A stretch of DNA of 64,000 bases from SG8-30 sp963695155 (GTDB lineage: Bacteria; Pseudomonadota; Gammaproteobacteria; Steroidobacterales; Steroidobacteraceae), in assembly GCA_963695155.1 (NCBI GenBank), contig CAVOGD010000007.1, positions 124,001-188,000 on the forward strand, given 5' to 3'. A program made the position numbers and the translations under genes. The notes below the pieces were generated by a model. That model ran no database searches and had not been told where the DNA came from. It worked only from the letters and a program-made list of their open reading frames with translations. Below are positions 44,693 to 53,298 of the stretch, one piece after another. Numbering within the stretch: the first letter of the stretch is position 1; the number at the start of each line of letters is the position of its first letter.

Positions 44693-46144
44693 ATGGAGAC
44701 GCTGCTGGCCCGGCCCGGGCCCTGGTCAGGCGGGGCGCGCATCCCGTTCCGGGCGGCCGGAATCGTGGCGCTGTCGCTCATGCTCGGCACCTGTTCCGAG
44801 GCCCCCAGCGTGCTGGAGCAGATTCGCGCCGCCGGTGTGCTGCGGGTCGCGACGCGTAACAGCCCCACCGCTTATTACCTGGGAGTCGGCGGGCCCGAGG
44901 GACCGGAGTACGAACTGGCCACCGGCTTCGCACGCTGGCTGGGCGTGGAGGCCGTGTTCACGGTGGCCGCATCGGGCACGGCGGCGCTCGAAGAGGTCGC
45001 CCGCAACCGCTCGCACCTGGCTGCGGCCGGCATCATCACCTCCGAGCCGCGGCGCCTGCGGGTCGTCTTCGGCCCCGTGTACCAGCGGGTCCGGCAGCAC
45101 GTCATCCGGCACCTGCAGACGCCCGCCCCGGCCTCGCTGGCGGAACTGCCAGGCAGGACCATCGAGGTCATCGCGGGTTCCACCCATGCGGCGGCGCTGC
45201 GCTCGGCCGCAATCGCACTCCCGGGGCTGCGGTTCAGCGAGGTTCCCGGCGTGGACCATTTCGACCTCTTCGCCCGCGTTTCCGCCGGCGAAATCGACTT
45301 CACCGTCGCGGACTCGACCGAATTCTCCCTGGGGCGGCACTTCCATCCAGAACTGCGCGTGGCATTCGACCTCGCCGAGTCCGAGAACATCGCCTGGGCG
45401 CTGCAGTATCGCGACGATTCCCTGGCGCCTCTGGTGCGGCGCTATTTCCGGGAACTGGAAGACGACGGCACGCTGGCGGCCATCCTCGCCCGCCACTACT
45501 CCGCCGCCGAACGCTTCGACTACGTCCACTCGCTGAACTTCGTGCGCAGCGTGCGCGAGCGGTTGCCGGCCTTGCGCCCGCACTTCGAGGAAGCGGCGGG
45601 CCAGACCGGCTTCGACTGGCGCCTGCTGGCCGCCGTCGGCTACCAGGAGTCCAAGTGGGACGCCGCGGCCACGTCGTTTACCGGCGTGCGCGGCATCATG
45701 ATGCTGACCGAGGACACGGCGGCACGGGTCGGCGTCGTGGACCGGCTGGATGCGCGCGCCAGCATCCTGGGCGGGGCACACTACCTGACGGAAGTGCGCG
45801 ACAAGATCCCCGCGCGCATCCGCGAGCCGGACCGTACGTGGCTCGCCCTCGCCGGCTACAACGTAGGCTTCGGCCACCTCGAGGATGCGCGGATTCTCAC
45901 CCAGCGCCTCGGCGGCAACCCCGACGCCTGGGCCGACGTGCGCCAGCACCTGCCGAAGCTGGCGCAGGAGCGCTGGTACACGCAGACGCGACGTGGCTAC
46001 GCGCGCGGCTGGGAACCGGTCCGCTTCGTCGACAACGTGCGCGGCTATGTCGAGGTGCTGGTATGGATGACCGGCGAGCCGGGCGGCCCCCTGCGCATGG
46101 CGGCCGAGCGTCCCCTGCCCGGGGCGGCGGCGGCCGGCCGCTAG
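44693..46144 (+). CDS. mltF: Membrane-bound lytic murein transglycosylase F
   Basis: 483 residues. A signal sequence with hydrophobic core ends at LGTCSEAP, a near-lipobox, so it may be lipid-anchored. Next comes a solute-binding-type (SBP_bac_3) regulatory domain (about 45-290; LEQIRAAGVLRVATRNSPTA) and an SLT lysozyme-like domain (about 300-450) with catalytic Glu in VGYQESKWDAAA, then RGIMMLTEDTA and LALAGYNVGFGHL. It cleaves peptidoglycan glycan strands to 1,6-anhydro ends. It lies between purL and tadA, its usual place. TATTCT (44681-44686) ends 6 nt before the ATG, suggesting leaderless transcription. Confidence 0.94.
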   Translation: METLLARPGPWSGGARIPFRAAGIVALSLMLGTCSEAPSVLEQIRAAGVLRVATRNSPTAYYLGVGGPEGPEYELATGFARWLGVEAVFTVAASGTAALEEVARNRSHLAAAGIITSEPRRLRVVFGPVYQRVRQHVIRHLQTPAPASLAELPGRTIEVIAGSTHAAALRSAAIALPGLRFSEVPGVDHFDLFARVSAGEIDFTVADSTEFSLGRHFHPELRVAFDLAESENIAWALQYRDDSLAPLVRRYFRELEDDGTLAAILARHYSAAERFDYVHSLNFVRSVRERLPALRPHFEEAAGQTGFDWRLLAAVGYQESKWDAAATSFTGVRGIMMLTEDTAARVGVVDRLDARASILGGAHYLTEVRDKIPARIREPDRTWLALAGYNVGFGHLEDARILTQRLGGNPDAWADVRQHLPKLAQERWYTQTRRGYARGWEPVRFVDNVRGYVEVLVWMTGEPGGPLRMAAERPLPGAAAAGR

Positions 46145-46150
46145 GCGGGC

Positions 46151-46621
46151 TCAGCGGCGCGCGGCGAAGAAACCCTTGAGCAGTTCGCCGCACGGGTCGG
46201 CGAGCACCCCGCCGAAACAGTCCACGCGGTGGTTGAGCTCCCTGGCGGTGAGCAGGTTGAAGGCGCTGCCCGCGGCGCCCTGGCGCGGGTCCCAGGCGCC
46301 GAACACGAGCCTCGCCACGCGCGCGTGCACCAGCGCGGCCGCGCACATCGGGCAGGGCTCGAGCGTCACGTACAGCGTCGTGCCCCCCAGCCGGTAGTCG
46401 CCCAGCGTGGCGGCGGCGGCCCGCAGCGCCAGCATCTCCGCGTGCGCCGTGGGATCCCTGAGCGTGATGGGCTGGTTCCAGCCCTCGCCCAGCACCGTAT
46501 CGCCGCGCGTGACCAGCGCGCCGACCGGCACCTCACCCTGCGCCGCCGCCCGGCCGGCGAGCTCGAGCGCCCGGCGCATGAAGTCCGTGTCGCTCGTGGC
46601 GGCCGGCGGCGTCCCGCTCAT
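46151..46621 (-). CDS. tadA: tRNA-specific adenosine deaminase TadA
   Basis: A 156-residue zinc deaminase that converts adenosine-34 of tRNA-Arg(ACG) to inosine. Zinc and catalytic motifs are THAEMLALRAA and LEPCPMCAAALVHARVARLV; GAAGSAFNLL is TadA-specific. The ATG at 46621 lies inside a 16-bp copy of the guaA 3' end (46617-46632), so in the uninterrupted chromosome its start would overlap the guaA stop by ATGA. An upstream GTG at 46627 is unlikely. The gene now depends on a promoter within the inserted DNA or none visible. Confidence 0.95.
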   Translation of the reverse strand: MSGTPPAATSDTDFMRRALELAGRAAAQGEVPVGALVTRGDTVLGEGWNQPITLRDPTAHAEMLALRAAAATLGDYRLGGTTLYVTLEPCPMCAAALVHARVARLVFGAWDPRQGAAGSAFNLLTARELNHRVDCFGGVLADPCGELLKGFFAARR

Positions 46622-46632
46622 TCCCACTCGAT
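46617..46632. repeat. Left direct repeat (att-like) at tadA start
   Basis: CTCATTCCCACTCGAT, identical to 50132-50147. It contains the tadA ATG on the minus strand and still encodes IEWE-stop in the guaA frame. Beyond it, 46633-47026 is lower in GC than its surroundings and carries no supported gene; the ORFs there show no recognisable protein. Confidence 0.8.
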
Positions 46633-46963
46633 CATCTCCATACCGCCCACGTAGCTGTTGTCACGGCGCCTCAGTCGGCGCGAACGAGAACCCGCCGTCA
46701 AGAAGACTGCCAGACCATCGCGCTGGGTCGCGCGGCCCGCACGACGCCATTCTATGTAGCGGCCGATGGGATGCCCACTTTCGCGGAGGCCACCACATTC
46801 GCCGAACTGCGTGGCAGCCTGTCGTGGCCGCCGCAGCGGCCTGCGGCGATGTCTACTCCGGCAGCTGAGCGCCGCCGGCGCTGAGTCCGCAATTTCCTGC
46901 ACGAATTGACCGCGTCGCACCATCTCCGGGCGGGGCAACTACGGGAAATACCTACGTCGGTTT

Positions 46964-46996
46964 CGCGTAGCGAACACGTAGCAAACGCGTAGTGAC
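46964..46996 (+). repeat. Three tandem 11-bp repeats near the left end of the islet
   Basis: CGCGTAGCGAA, CACGTAGCAAA and CGCGTAGTGAC follow each other without gaps (consensus CRCGTAGYRAM), about one helical turn apart. A further CTACG pair lies in inverted orientation just upstream (46930-46957). Arrangement and position suggest protein-binding sites, such as recombinase arm sites or an operator for the cytochrome gene. Confidence 0.5.
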
Positions 46997-47026
46997 AGCC
47001 ATAAGAGCCTCAAGTAACGTGCGCAG

Positions 47027-50000
47027 ATGGTGTTTCCGTCCAGCATCCGCCCGGGCACGGGACTGTGTAGCTTTGTGTCAGCGACGTTCATGGCGCTGGC
47101 TCTCAGTCTTGCCGGCGTCGCTGTCGCGCAGGACAAGCCCTGCACGGAGTGCCACGCCAAGGTCGATCTGGGTGCGACGCCGCATGCCGAGAACGAGTGC
47201 GTCGACTGCCATGCCGGCTTCGATGCCGTCCCGCATTCAGCGGCGCTGCCCGCCAATCCTTACGAAGTCTGCAGCGACTGCCACAGGAGGATCAGCCGGA
47301 AGCTGGCGACAAGTGTCCACAGCCCCGCCGGCAAGGCAGCCCCGAACTGCGGCGACTGCCACGGCTCCGGGCACGCGATCCGGCTGGCGCAGGATGCGGC
47401 CTCCCCCGCGAGCCTCGCGCAGCTGCAGGCGACCTGTGCCCAGTGCCACAAGACCGCGGCGAGATCCGCAGCCCGCGGCGTGCACGCGGCGGTCCAGGGT
47501 GGACGCCCGGTCGCGACCTGCATCGATTGCCACCAGCAGCCCCACGAGATGGCCAGGGCCTCGACCGCCCTCGCCGCCTGCAGCACCTGTCACGCCACCA
47601 TCGCGACGGAGCAGCACGCGAGCCTCCATGGCCGCGCCGAGGTGCGCGGCGACAAGCTCGCCCCCACCTGCATCACGTGTCACGGCGGTCACGGCATCCT
47701 GCCCCGCAAGGATGCGAAGTCTCCGGTCGCGGCGACCAACGTCCCGCTGCTCTGCGGCAGCTGCCACCGGGAGGGGGCGACGGTCTCGCTCACGCGCGAG
47801 ATCCACCAGGAACGGATCCTCGAGAACTACGCCGATTCGATTCATGGCGAGGGGTTGTTCAAGAAGGGCCTGACGGTCACCGCCGTGTGCACCTCCTGTC
47901 ATACGGCACACAATATCCTGCCGCACACCGATCCGAAGTCGTCGATCAGCCTGGGGAACGTAGCCGGCACCTGCAGCCAGTGCCACGCCAAGATCGAGGA
48001 AGTCCACCGCAAGGTCATCGAGGGTCACCTGTGGGAGACCGAACCGCACAGGATTCCCGCCTGCGTCGACTGCCACGAGCCGCACAAGGTGCGGCGCGTC
48101 TTCTACACCGCCGGCATGGCCAACCAGGACTGCCTGACCTGCCACGCCAAGCCGGACATCACGAGGGAGGACGGCGGCAAGCAGGTCTCCCTCTATGTCG
48201 ACCAGGTCGCCTACGCCGCTTCCAGCCATGCCCAGACGGCCTGCGCCCAGTGCCATAGCGAAGTTGCGCCGTCGCATGCACGTCCATGCGATGCGATCAC
48301 CAGCAAACCTGATTGCGGGGTCTGTCACGCCGAGCAGGTCGAGCAATACAACATCAGCTCGCATGGCACGCTCGCCGCCGCCGGGGATCCGGACGCGCCG
48401 GGTTGCGGCGACTGCCACTCGTCCCACGCCACCAAGTCGAAGAACGAGCCGCTGTCCCCGACCTTTGCCAGCAACGTGCCGGAGCTCTGCGCACGCTGCC
48501 ATCGCGTCGGCGAGAAAGCGGCGGTCCGCATCCACGGCAAGACGCCCGACATCGTCGGCAGCTATGCCGACTCCATCCACGGCAAGGGCCTGACCGTTTC
48601 CGGCCTCGTCGTCACCGCGACCTGCGTCAACTGTCACTCGTCGCACGGCGAACTGCCGCCCGACGATCCGCGCTCGACCGTCAACCGCGCCAACCTCGCG
48701 GACACCTGCGGCAAGTGCCACTTCGGCATCAAGGAGACGTTCGCCAAGAGCATTCATGCGACCGGCCAGCCCAAGAATGGCCAGCAGCTGCCGATCTGCG
48801 AGGACTGCCACACGTCGCACAGCATCACGCGCCTCGACCTGGCGGGCGCGCGCACCCGGATGCTGGCGCAGTGCGGCGGTTGCCACAAGGAGGAGTCGGA
48901 GTCGTTCTTCGAGACCTTCCACGGCAAGGTATCGCACCTGGGCGGCGAGGCCGCGGCCAAGTGCTCCGATTGCCACGGCAAGCACAACATCCTGTCGCCG
49001 GACGAACCGGCATCGACGCTGTCGCGGGCCAACGTCGTCGAAACCTGCGCCGCGTGCCATCCGGGGTCGAACCGGCGCTTCGCCGGCTACCTGACCCACG
49101 CTACGCACCACGATCGCGACAAGTACCCGTGGCTCTACTGGACGTTCCGGTTCATGACGGCGCTGCTCATCGGTACGCTCGCCTTCTCGATCCTGCACAC
49201 GCTGGCGTGGCTGGTCCGGCTGTTCCTGTCGCGCGACCAGTGGCGCCACATCAAGGCGGCCTCCCGCCTGCAGGGCCAGACACGGCTCTTCAGCCGGTTC
49301 AGCGCATTCCAGCGCATGCAGCACCTGCTGATGATGGTGTCCTTCTTCGCGCTGGCGATCACCGGCATGGCGTTGAAGTTCTCCTACACGGGCTGGGCGC
49401 AGGGCTTCTCGCGAGCCTTCGGCGGCTTCGAGACGATGGGCGTGGTCCACCGGCTCGGGGCGATCGCACTGGTCGCCGTCTTCTGCCTGCACCTGTGGGA
49501 CGTGCGGCGCAAGAAGATCGAGTCCGGCCAGACCTGGTTGCAGATGCTCACCGGCCCGTCCTCGATCCTGTTCACGCCACGCGACTGGAAGGACTTTGTC
49601 GGCTCGATCAAGTGGTTCATCGGCATCGGTCAGCGGCCGAGCTACGGGCGCTACACCTATTGGGAGAAGTTCGACTACTTCGCGGTCTTCTGGGGCGTGA
49701 TGGTGATCGGCTCGACCGGATTCGCGCTCTGGTTCCCCGAACTGCTGACCCGGGTCCTGCCGGGCTGGTCAATCAACGTCGCGACGATCGTCCACAGCGA
49801 CGAGGCGCTGCTCGCGGTCGGCTTCATCTTCACCATTCACTTCTTCAACACGCATTTCCGGCCCGACAAGTTCCCGATGGATCCCGTGATCTTCACCGGG
49901 CGCGTGCCGATCGAGGAACTGAAGCACGACAAGCCGGACGAGTATGCGCTGCTGGTCGAGCGCGGCGAGCTGGAGGATCACATGGTCGGCCCGATCGATC

Positions 50001-50104
50001 CGTCCGTCGAGCGTGCGTTCCGCATCTTCGGCTTCACCGCCCTGGCCATCGGATTGACCCTGATCGGCCTGATCGTCTACGCGATGGTGTTCGCCTATCG
50101 CTGA
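47027..50104 (+). CDS. 23-heme cytochrome c fused to a membrane b-type cytochrome domain
   Basis: 1025 residues. A signal peptide (core 13-34, likely cut after AVA) leads to a periplasmic region (35-690) with 23 CxxCH motifs (C39 to C674). Five two-heme modules share an HG element 14-15 residues before the first motif and exactly 28 residues between motif starts (215/243, 288/316, 460/488, 533/561, 646/674). Residues ~700-1025 hold about six hydrophobic helices with histidines suited to b hemes (H766, H808, H822, H923, H938), as in FdnI/HydC-type cytochromes. The layout resembles Geobacter CbcL, a quinol-oxidising inner-membrane cytochrome with far fewer c hemes. Partners are unknown. Confidence 0.85.
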   Translation: MVFPSSIRPGTGLCSFVSATFMALALSLAGVAVAQDKPCTECHAKVDLGATPHAENECVDCHAGFDAVPHSAALPANPYEVCSDCHRRISRKLATSVHSPAGKAAPNCGDCHGSGHAIRLAQDAASPASLAQLQATCAQCHKTAARSAARGVHAAVQGGRPVATCIDCHQQPHEMARASTALAACSTCHATIATEQHASLHGRAEVRGDKLAPTCITCHGGHGILPRKDAKSPVAATNVPLLCGSCHREGATVSLTREIHQERILENYADSIHGEGLFKKGLTVTAVCTSCHTAHNILPHTDPKSSISLGNVAGTCSQCHAKIEEVHRKVIEGHLWETEPHRIPACVDCHEPHKVRRVFYTAGMANQDCLTCHAKPDITREDGGKQVSLYVDQVAYAASSHAQTACAQCHSEVAPSHARPCDAITSKPDCGVCHAEQVEQYNISSHGTLAAAGDPDAPGCGDCHSSHATKSKNEPLSPTFASNVPELCARCHRVGEKAAVRIHGKTPDIVGSYADSIHGKGLTVSGLVVTATCVNCHSSHGELPPDDPRSTVNRANLADTCGKCHFGIKETFAKSIHATGQPKNGQQLPICEDCHTSHSITRLDLAGARTRMLAQCGGCHKEESESFFETFHGKVSHLGGEAAAKCSDCHGKHNILSPDEPASTLSRANVVETCAACHPGSNRRFAGYLTHATHHDRDKYPWLYWTFRFMTALLIGTLAFSILHTLAWLVRLFLSRDQWRHIKAASRLQGQTRLFSRFSAFQRMQHLLMMVSFFALAITGMALKFSYTGWAQGFSRAFGGFETMGVVHRLGAIALVAVFCLHLWDVRRKKIESGQTWLQMLTGPSSILFTPRDWKDFVGSIKWFIGIGQRPSYGRYTYWEKFDYFAVFWGVMVIGSTGFALWFPELLTRVLPGWSINVATIVHSDEALLAVGFIFTIHFFNTHFRPDKFPMDPVIFTGRVPIEELKHDKPDEYALLVERGELEDHMVGPIDPSVERAFRIFGFTALAIGLTLIGLIVYAMVFAYR

Positions 50105-50131
50105 GGTCCGGCCGGGAACGCGCGGCCGCGC

Positions 50132-50147
50132 CTCATTCCCACTCGAT
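50132..50147. repeat. Right direct repeat (att-like) at guaA 3' end
   Basis: CTCATTCCCACTCGAT covers the last codons and stop of guaA, identical to 46617-46632. Confidence 0.8.
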
Positions 50148-51704
50148 GGTCGCGGGCGGCTTGCCCGACACGTCGTAGACGACGCGCGACACGCCCGCCA
50201 CCTCGTTGACGATGCGCCGCGAGACATGGTCGAGGAAGTCGTACGGCAGGCGCGCCCAGTGCGCCGTCATGAAGTCGACGGTCTCCACGGCGCGCAGCGC
50301 GATGACCCAGTCGTAGCAGCGGCCGTCGCCCATGACGGCCACCGAGCGGACCGGCAGGAACACGGCGAACGCCTGGCTGACGCGGTCGTAGAGGTCGTGG
50401 GCGCGCAGCTCGTCGATGAAGATCGCATCGGCGCGGCGCAGCACGTCGGCCGCCTCGCGCGTCACCGGGCCGAGGATGCGCACGCCCAGCCCGGGACCCG
50501 GGAACGGGTGGCGGAACACCATTTCGCGCGGCAGGCCCAGCTCCAGGCCGATGCGCCGCACCTCGTCCTTGAACAGCTCGCGCAGGGGCTCGAGCAGCTT
50601 CAGGTGCATCCGCTCGGGCAGTCCGGCCACGTTGTGGTGCGACTTGATGACGTGCGACTTGCCGGTGCCCGCGCCGGCCGACTCGATGACGTCCGGATAG
50701 ATCGTGCCCTGCGCCAGCCATTCGATGCCAGCGAGCTGGCGCGCCTGCTCCTCGAAGATCTCGATGAACAGCCGGCCGATGATCTTGCGCTTGCGCTCGG
50801 GATCCGGCTCGCCCGCGAGCGCCGCCAGGAAGCGCTGCTCGGCGTCCACGCGCAGGACCCTGACGCCCATGTGGCGCGCGAAGGTCTCCATCACCTGGTC
50901 GCCCTCGCCGAGGCGCAGCAGCCCGTGGTCCACGAACACGCACACCAGCTGCGCGCCGATCGCGCGGTGCAGCAGGGCCGCCACGACCGACGAGTCGACG
51001 CCCCCGGACAGGCCCAGCAACACCCGCCCGGCACCGACCTGGCCGCGAATCCGCGACACGCTGTCGGCCACGATGTGCCCGGCATCCCACAAGGCGTCAC
51101 AGCCGCAGATCTCGCGAACGAAGCGCTCGAGGATCTGCGCACCCTGCCGCGTGTGCGTGACCTCGGGATGGAACTGCAGCCCGTAGTAGCGGCGAGCCTC
51201 GTCGGCCATGGCCGCACACGGGGCGTTGCCCGAACTGGCCACCGTCGCGAACCCGGCAGGCAGCCGCTCGACCCGGTCGCCGTGGCTCATCCAGACGTCG
51301 AACTCCCCGCCCGGCCCGGCCAGGCCGTCCAGCAGGCTGCACGGCGCCAGCTGCCTGACCTGCGCGTAGCCGAACTCGCGGTGGCTCGAGGCGGCGACGC
51401 TGCCGCCCAGCTGCACCGCCATCGTCTGCATGCCGTAGCAGATGCCGAGCACCGGCACGCCCAGCGCGAACACCGCCTGCGGTGCCACGGGGTGCGCTTG
51501 GTCGGTGACGGACTCCGGGCCGCCGGACAGGATGACGCCGCGCGCGCCGAAGGCCCGCACCGCGGCATCCGCCATGTCCCAGGGGTGGATCTCGCAGTAG
51601 ACGCCGAGCTCGCGCACGCGGCGCGCGATCAGTTGCGTGTATTGCGACCCGAAATCGAGGATCAGGATGCGATGCGCATGGATGTCGGCGCCCGGTTCCT
51701 GCAT
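50133..51704 (-). CDS. guaA: GMP synthase (glutamine-hydrolysing)
   Basis: A 523-residue enzyme converting XMP to GMP. The N-terminal class I amidotransferase has nucleophile Cys in VLGICYGMQTM and the His/Glu pair in FHPEVTHT. The ATP-pyrophosphatase domain has GLSGGVDSSVVAAL, and the dimerisation domain ends in GKPPATIEWE. It lies 10 nt after guaB in the standard guaBA operon. Its last 16 bp form one of the two direct repeats around the cytochrome islet. Confidence 0.98.
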   Translation of the reverse strand: MQEPGADIHAHRILILDFGSQYTQLIARRVRELGVYCEIHPWDMADAAVRAFGARGVILSGGPESVTDQAHPVAPQAVFALGVPVLGICYGMQTMAVQLGGSVAASSHREFGYAQVRQLAPCSLLDGLAGPGGEFDVWMSHGDRVERLPAGFATVASSGNAPCAAMADEARRYYGLQFHPEVTHTRQGAQILERFVREICGCDALWDAGHIVADSVSRIRGQVGAGRVLLGLSGGVDSSVVAALLHRAIGAQLVCVFVDHGLLRLGEGDQVMETFARHMGVRVLRVDAEQRFLAALAGEPDPERKRKIIGRLFIEIFEEQARQLAGIEWLAQGTIYPDVIESAGAGTGKSHVIKSHHNVAGLPERMHLKLLEPLRELFKDEVRRIGLELGLPREMVFRHPFPGPGLGVRILGPVTREAADVLRRADAIFIDELRAHDLYDRVSQAFAVFLPVRSVAVMGDGRCYDWVIALRAVETVDFMTAHWARLPYDFLDHVSRRIVNEVAGVSRVVYDVSGKPPATIEWE

Positions 51705-51714
51705 GCTCCCCCCA

Positions 51715-53184
51715 TCAGCCGATGCGGTAATTGGGCGCTTCCTTGGTGATGCTCACGTCGTGCACGTGGCTCTCGCGCACGCCCGCGGCGGTGATGCGCA
51801 CGAAGCCGGTGCGCGTGCGCATCTGCTCGATGTCGGCGCTGCCCGTGTAGCCCATCGCCGCGCGCACGCCGCCGGTCAGCTGGTGCAGGATGGCCACCAG
51901 GCTGCCCTTGTAGGGCACGCGCCCCTCGATGCCCTCGGGCACCAGCTTCTCGAGCTCCTCGACCGCGTCCTGGAAATAGCGGTCGCTGGAACCGTGCCGC
52001 TGCGCCATCGCGCCCAGCGAACCCATGCCGCGGTAGGACTTGTAGGAGCCGCCCTGGTAGAGCTCGACCTCGCCCGGCGACTCCTCGGTGCCGGCGAACA
52101 GGCCGCCGATCATCACGCACTGCGCGCCGGCGGCGATCGCCTTGGCCAGGTCGCCCGAGTAGCGGATGCCGCCGTCGGCGATCAACGGCACGCCGCTGCC
52201 GGCCAGCGCCTCGGCCACGTTGGCGATCGCCGTGACCTGCGGCACGCCGACGCCCGCGATGACCCGCGTCGTGCAGATCGAGCCCGGACCGATGCCCACC
52301 TTGACCCCGTCGGCGCCGGCCTCGACCAGCGCCCGCGCCGCGTCGCCGGTGACGATGTTGCCGCCGATGACCTCGAGGCCGGCACGTTCCGCCTTGATGC
52401 GCTCGACGGTCATCAGCACGCCGCGCGAGTGGCCGTGCGAGGTGTCCACGACGATGACGTCCACGCCCGCCTCGACCAGCGCCGCGACCCGGTCCATCGT
52501 GTCCGCGCCGGTGCCGACCGCCGCGCCGACCCGCAGCCGCCCGTGCTCGTCCTTGCAGGCGCGCGGATAGTCGCGGGCCTTCTGGATGTCCTTCACGGTG
52601 ATCATGCCGCGCAGCCGGCCCTCGCCGTTGACCACCAGCACCTTTTCGATGCGGTGCCTGTGCAGCAGCCGCAGCACGTCCTCGCGCGTCGCGTCCTCGC
52701 CGACCGTGACCAGTCGCTCGAGCGGGGTCATGACCTGCGACACGGCCTGGTCGAGCTGCTGCTCGAAGCGGATGTCGCGATGGGTCACGATGCCGACGAC
52801 GCGCTGGTCCGCCGTCGTGACCGGCAGGCCGGAAATGCCGCGCGCGCGGGTCAGCTCGATGACCTCGCGGACGGTGGCGTCGGGCCGGATGGTGATCGGG
52901 TCCTTGATCACGCCGCTCTCGTACTTCTTGACCCGGCCGACCTCGCGCGCCTGCTCCGCCGCCGGCATGTTCTTGTGGATGATGCCGATGCCGCCTTCCT
53001 GGGCCAGCGTGATGGCCAGGCGCGCTTCGGTCACGGTGTCCATGGCGGCGGACACCAGCGGCAGGTTGAGGCGGATGCCGCGGGTCAGCTGGGTGGACAG
53101 GTCGACGTCGCGCGGCAACACCTCCGAATAGGCGGGCACGAGCAGGACGTCGTCGAATGTCAGCGCTTCCTGGACGATGCGCAT
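51715..53184 (-). CDS. guaB: Inosine-5'-monophosphate dehydrogenase
   Basis: A 489-residue NAD-dependent enzyme making XMP from IMP. The TIM barrel (EALTFDDVLLVPAYSEVLP at the start; catalytic Cys in GPGSICTTRV; flap GGSYKSYRGMGSLGAM) is interrupted by two CBS domains (about 95-205) that sense purine nucleotides. The ATG at 53184 is standard for the family. It is transcribed with guaA. Confidence 0.98.
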   Translation of the reverse strand: MRIVQEALTFDDVLLVPAYSEVLPRDVDLSTQLTRGIRLNLPLVSAAMDTVTEARLAITLAQEGGIGIIHKNMPAAEQAREVGRVKKYESGVIKDPITIRPDATVREVIELTRARGISGLPVTTADQRVVGIVTHRDIRFEQQLDQAVSQVMTPLERLVTVGEDATREDVLRLLHRHRIEKVLVVNGEGRLRGMITVKDIQKARDYPRACKDEHGRLRVGAAVGTGADTMDRVAALVEAGVDVIVVDTSHGHSRGVLMTVERIKAERAGLEVIGGNIVTGDAARALVEAGADGVKVGIGPGSICTTRVIAGVGVPQVTAIANVAEALAGSGVPLIADGGIRYSGDLAKAIAAGAQCVMIGGLFAGTEESPGEVELYQGGSYKSYRGMGSLGAMAQRHGSSDRYFQDAVEELEKLVPEGIEGRVPYKGSLVAILHQLTGGVRAAMGYTGSADIEQMRTRTGFVRITAAGVRESHVHDVSITKEAPNYRIG

Positions 53185-53221
53185 GGGTGCGGCCCCCGGG
53201 CGGTCCGTAATGAAGCGCCGC

Positions 53222-53227
53222 ATTGTA
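53222..53227 (-). promoter_or_regulatory. -10 box of guaBA
   Basis: TACAAT on the minus strand, 37 nt before the guaB ATG. No convincing -35. Confidence 0.35.
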
Positions 53228-53298
53228 CGATGCCGGGGCGCCGCGCGGGCGGGAATCGTCCCGTGCCGCCGCCCGCCGCGGTCGCTTATCATCCGTGC

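Larger units (their letters stand above)
46617..50147. mobile_element. Putative site-specific insertion (islet) at the guaA 3' end
   Basis: A 16-bp exact direct repeat, CTCATTCCCACTCGAT, bounds 3.5 kb that separates guaA from tadA. The right copy is the true end of guaA (codons for IEWE and stop); the left copy keeps the same codons but is preceded by unrelated sequence. Deleting one repeat plus the interior recreates a guaA-tadA ATGA overlap. Cargo: ~390 nt of left-end DNA without a recognised gene, three 11-bp tandem repeats, and the 23-heme cytochrome gene. No integrase is present, so this is a remnant, a non-autonomous element, or a precisely trimmed island. Confidence 0.7.

Noticed and set aside
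46618..46938. 106-codon minus-strand frame ending in GGMEMIEWE
   Set aside because: Not a gene: only the final IEWE-stop is meaningful, as a copied fragment of the guaA end; the upstream part is Arg-rich and without homology I recognise.
46633..47026. Integrase or excisionase gene in the islet left end
   Set aside because: No frame there shows tyrosine-recombinase motifs or a plausible start; only short shadow frames are present.
51637..53298. Plus-strand 5' extension of xseA by 554 codons across guaB
   Set aside because: Antisense to guaB with no motifs; the xseA OB-fold begins just after the ATG at 53299.
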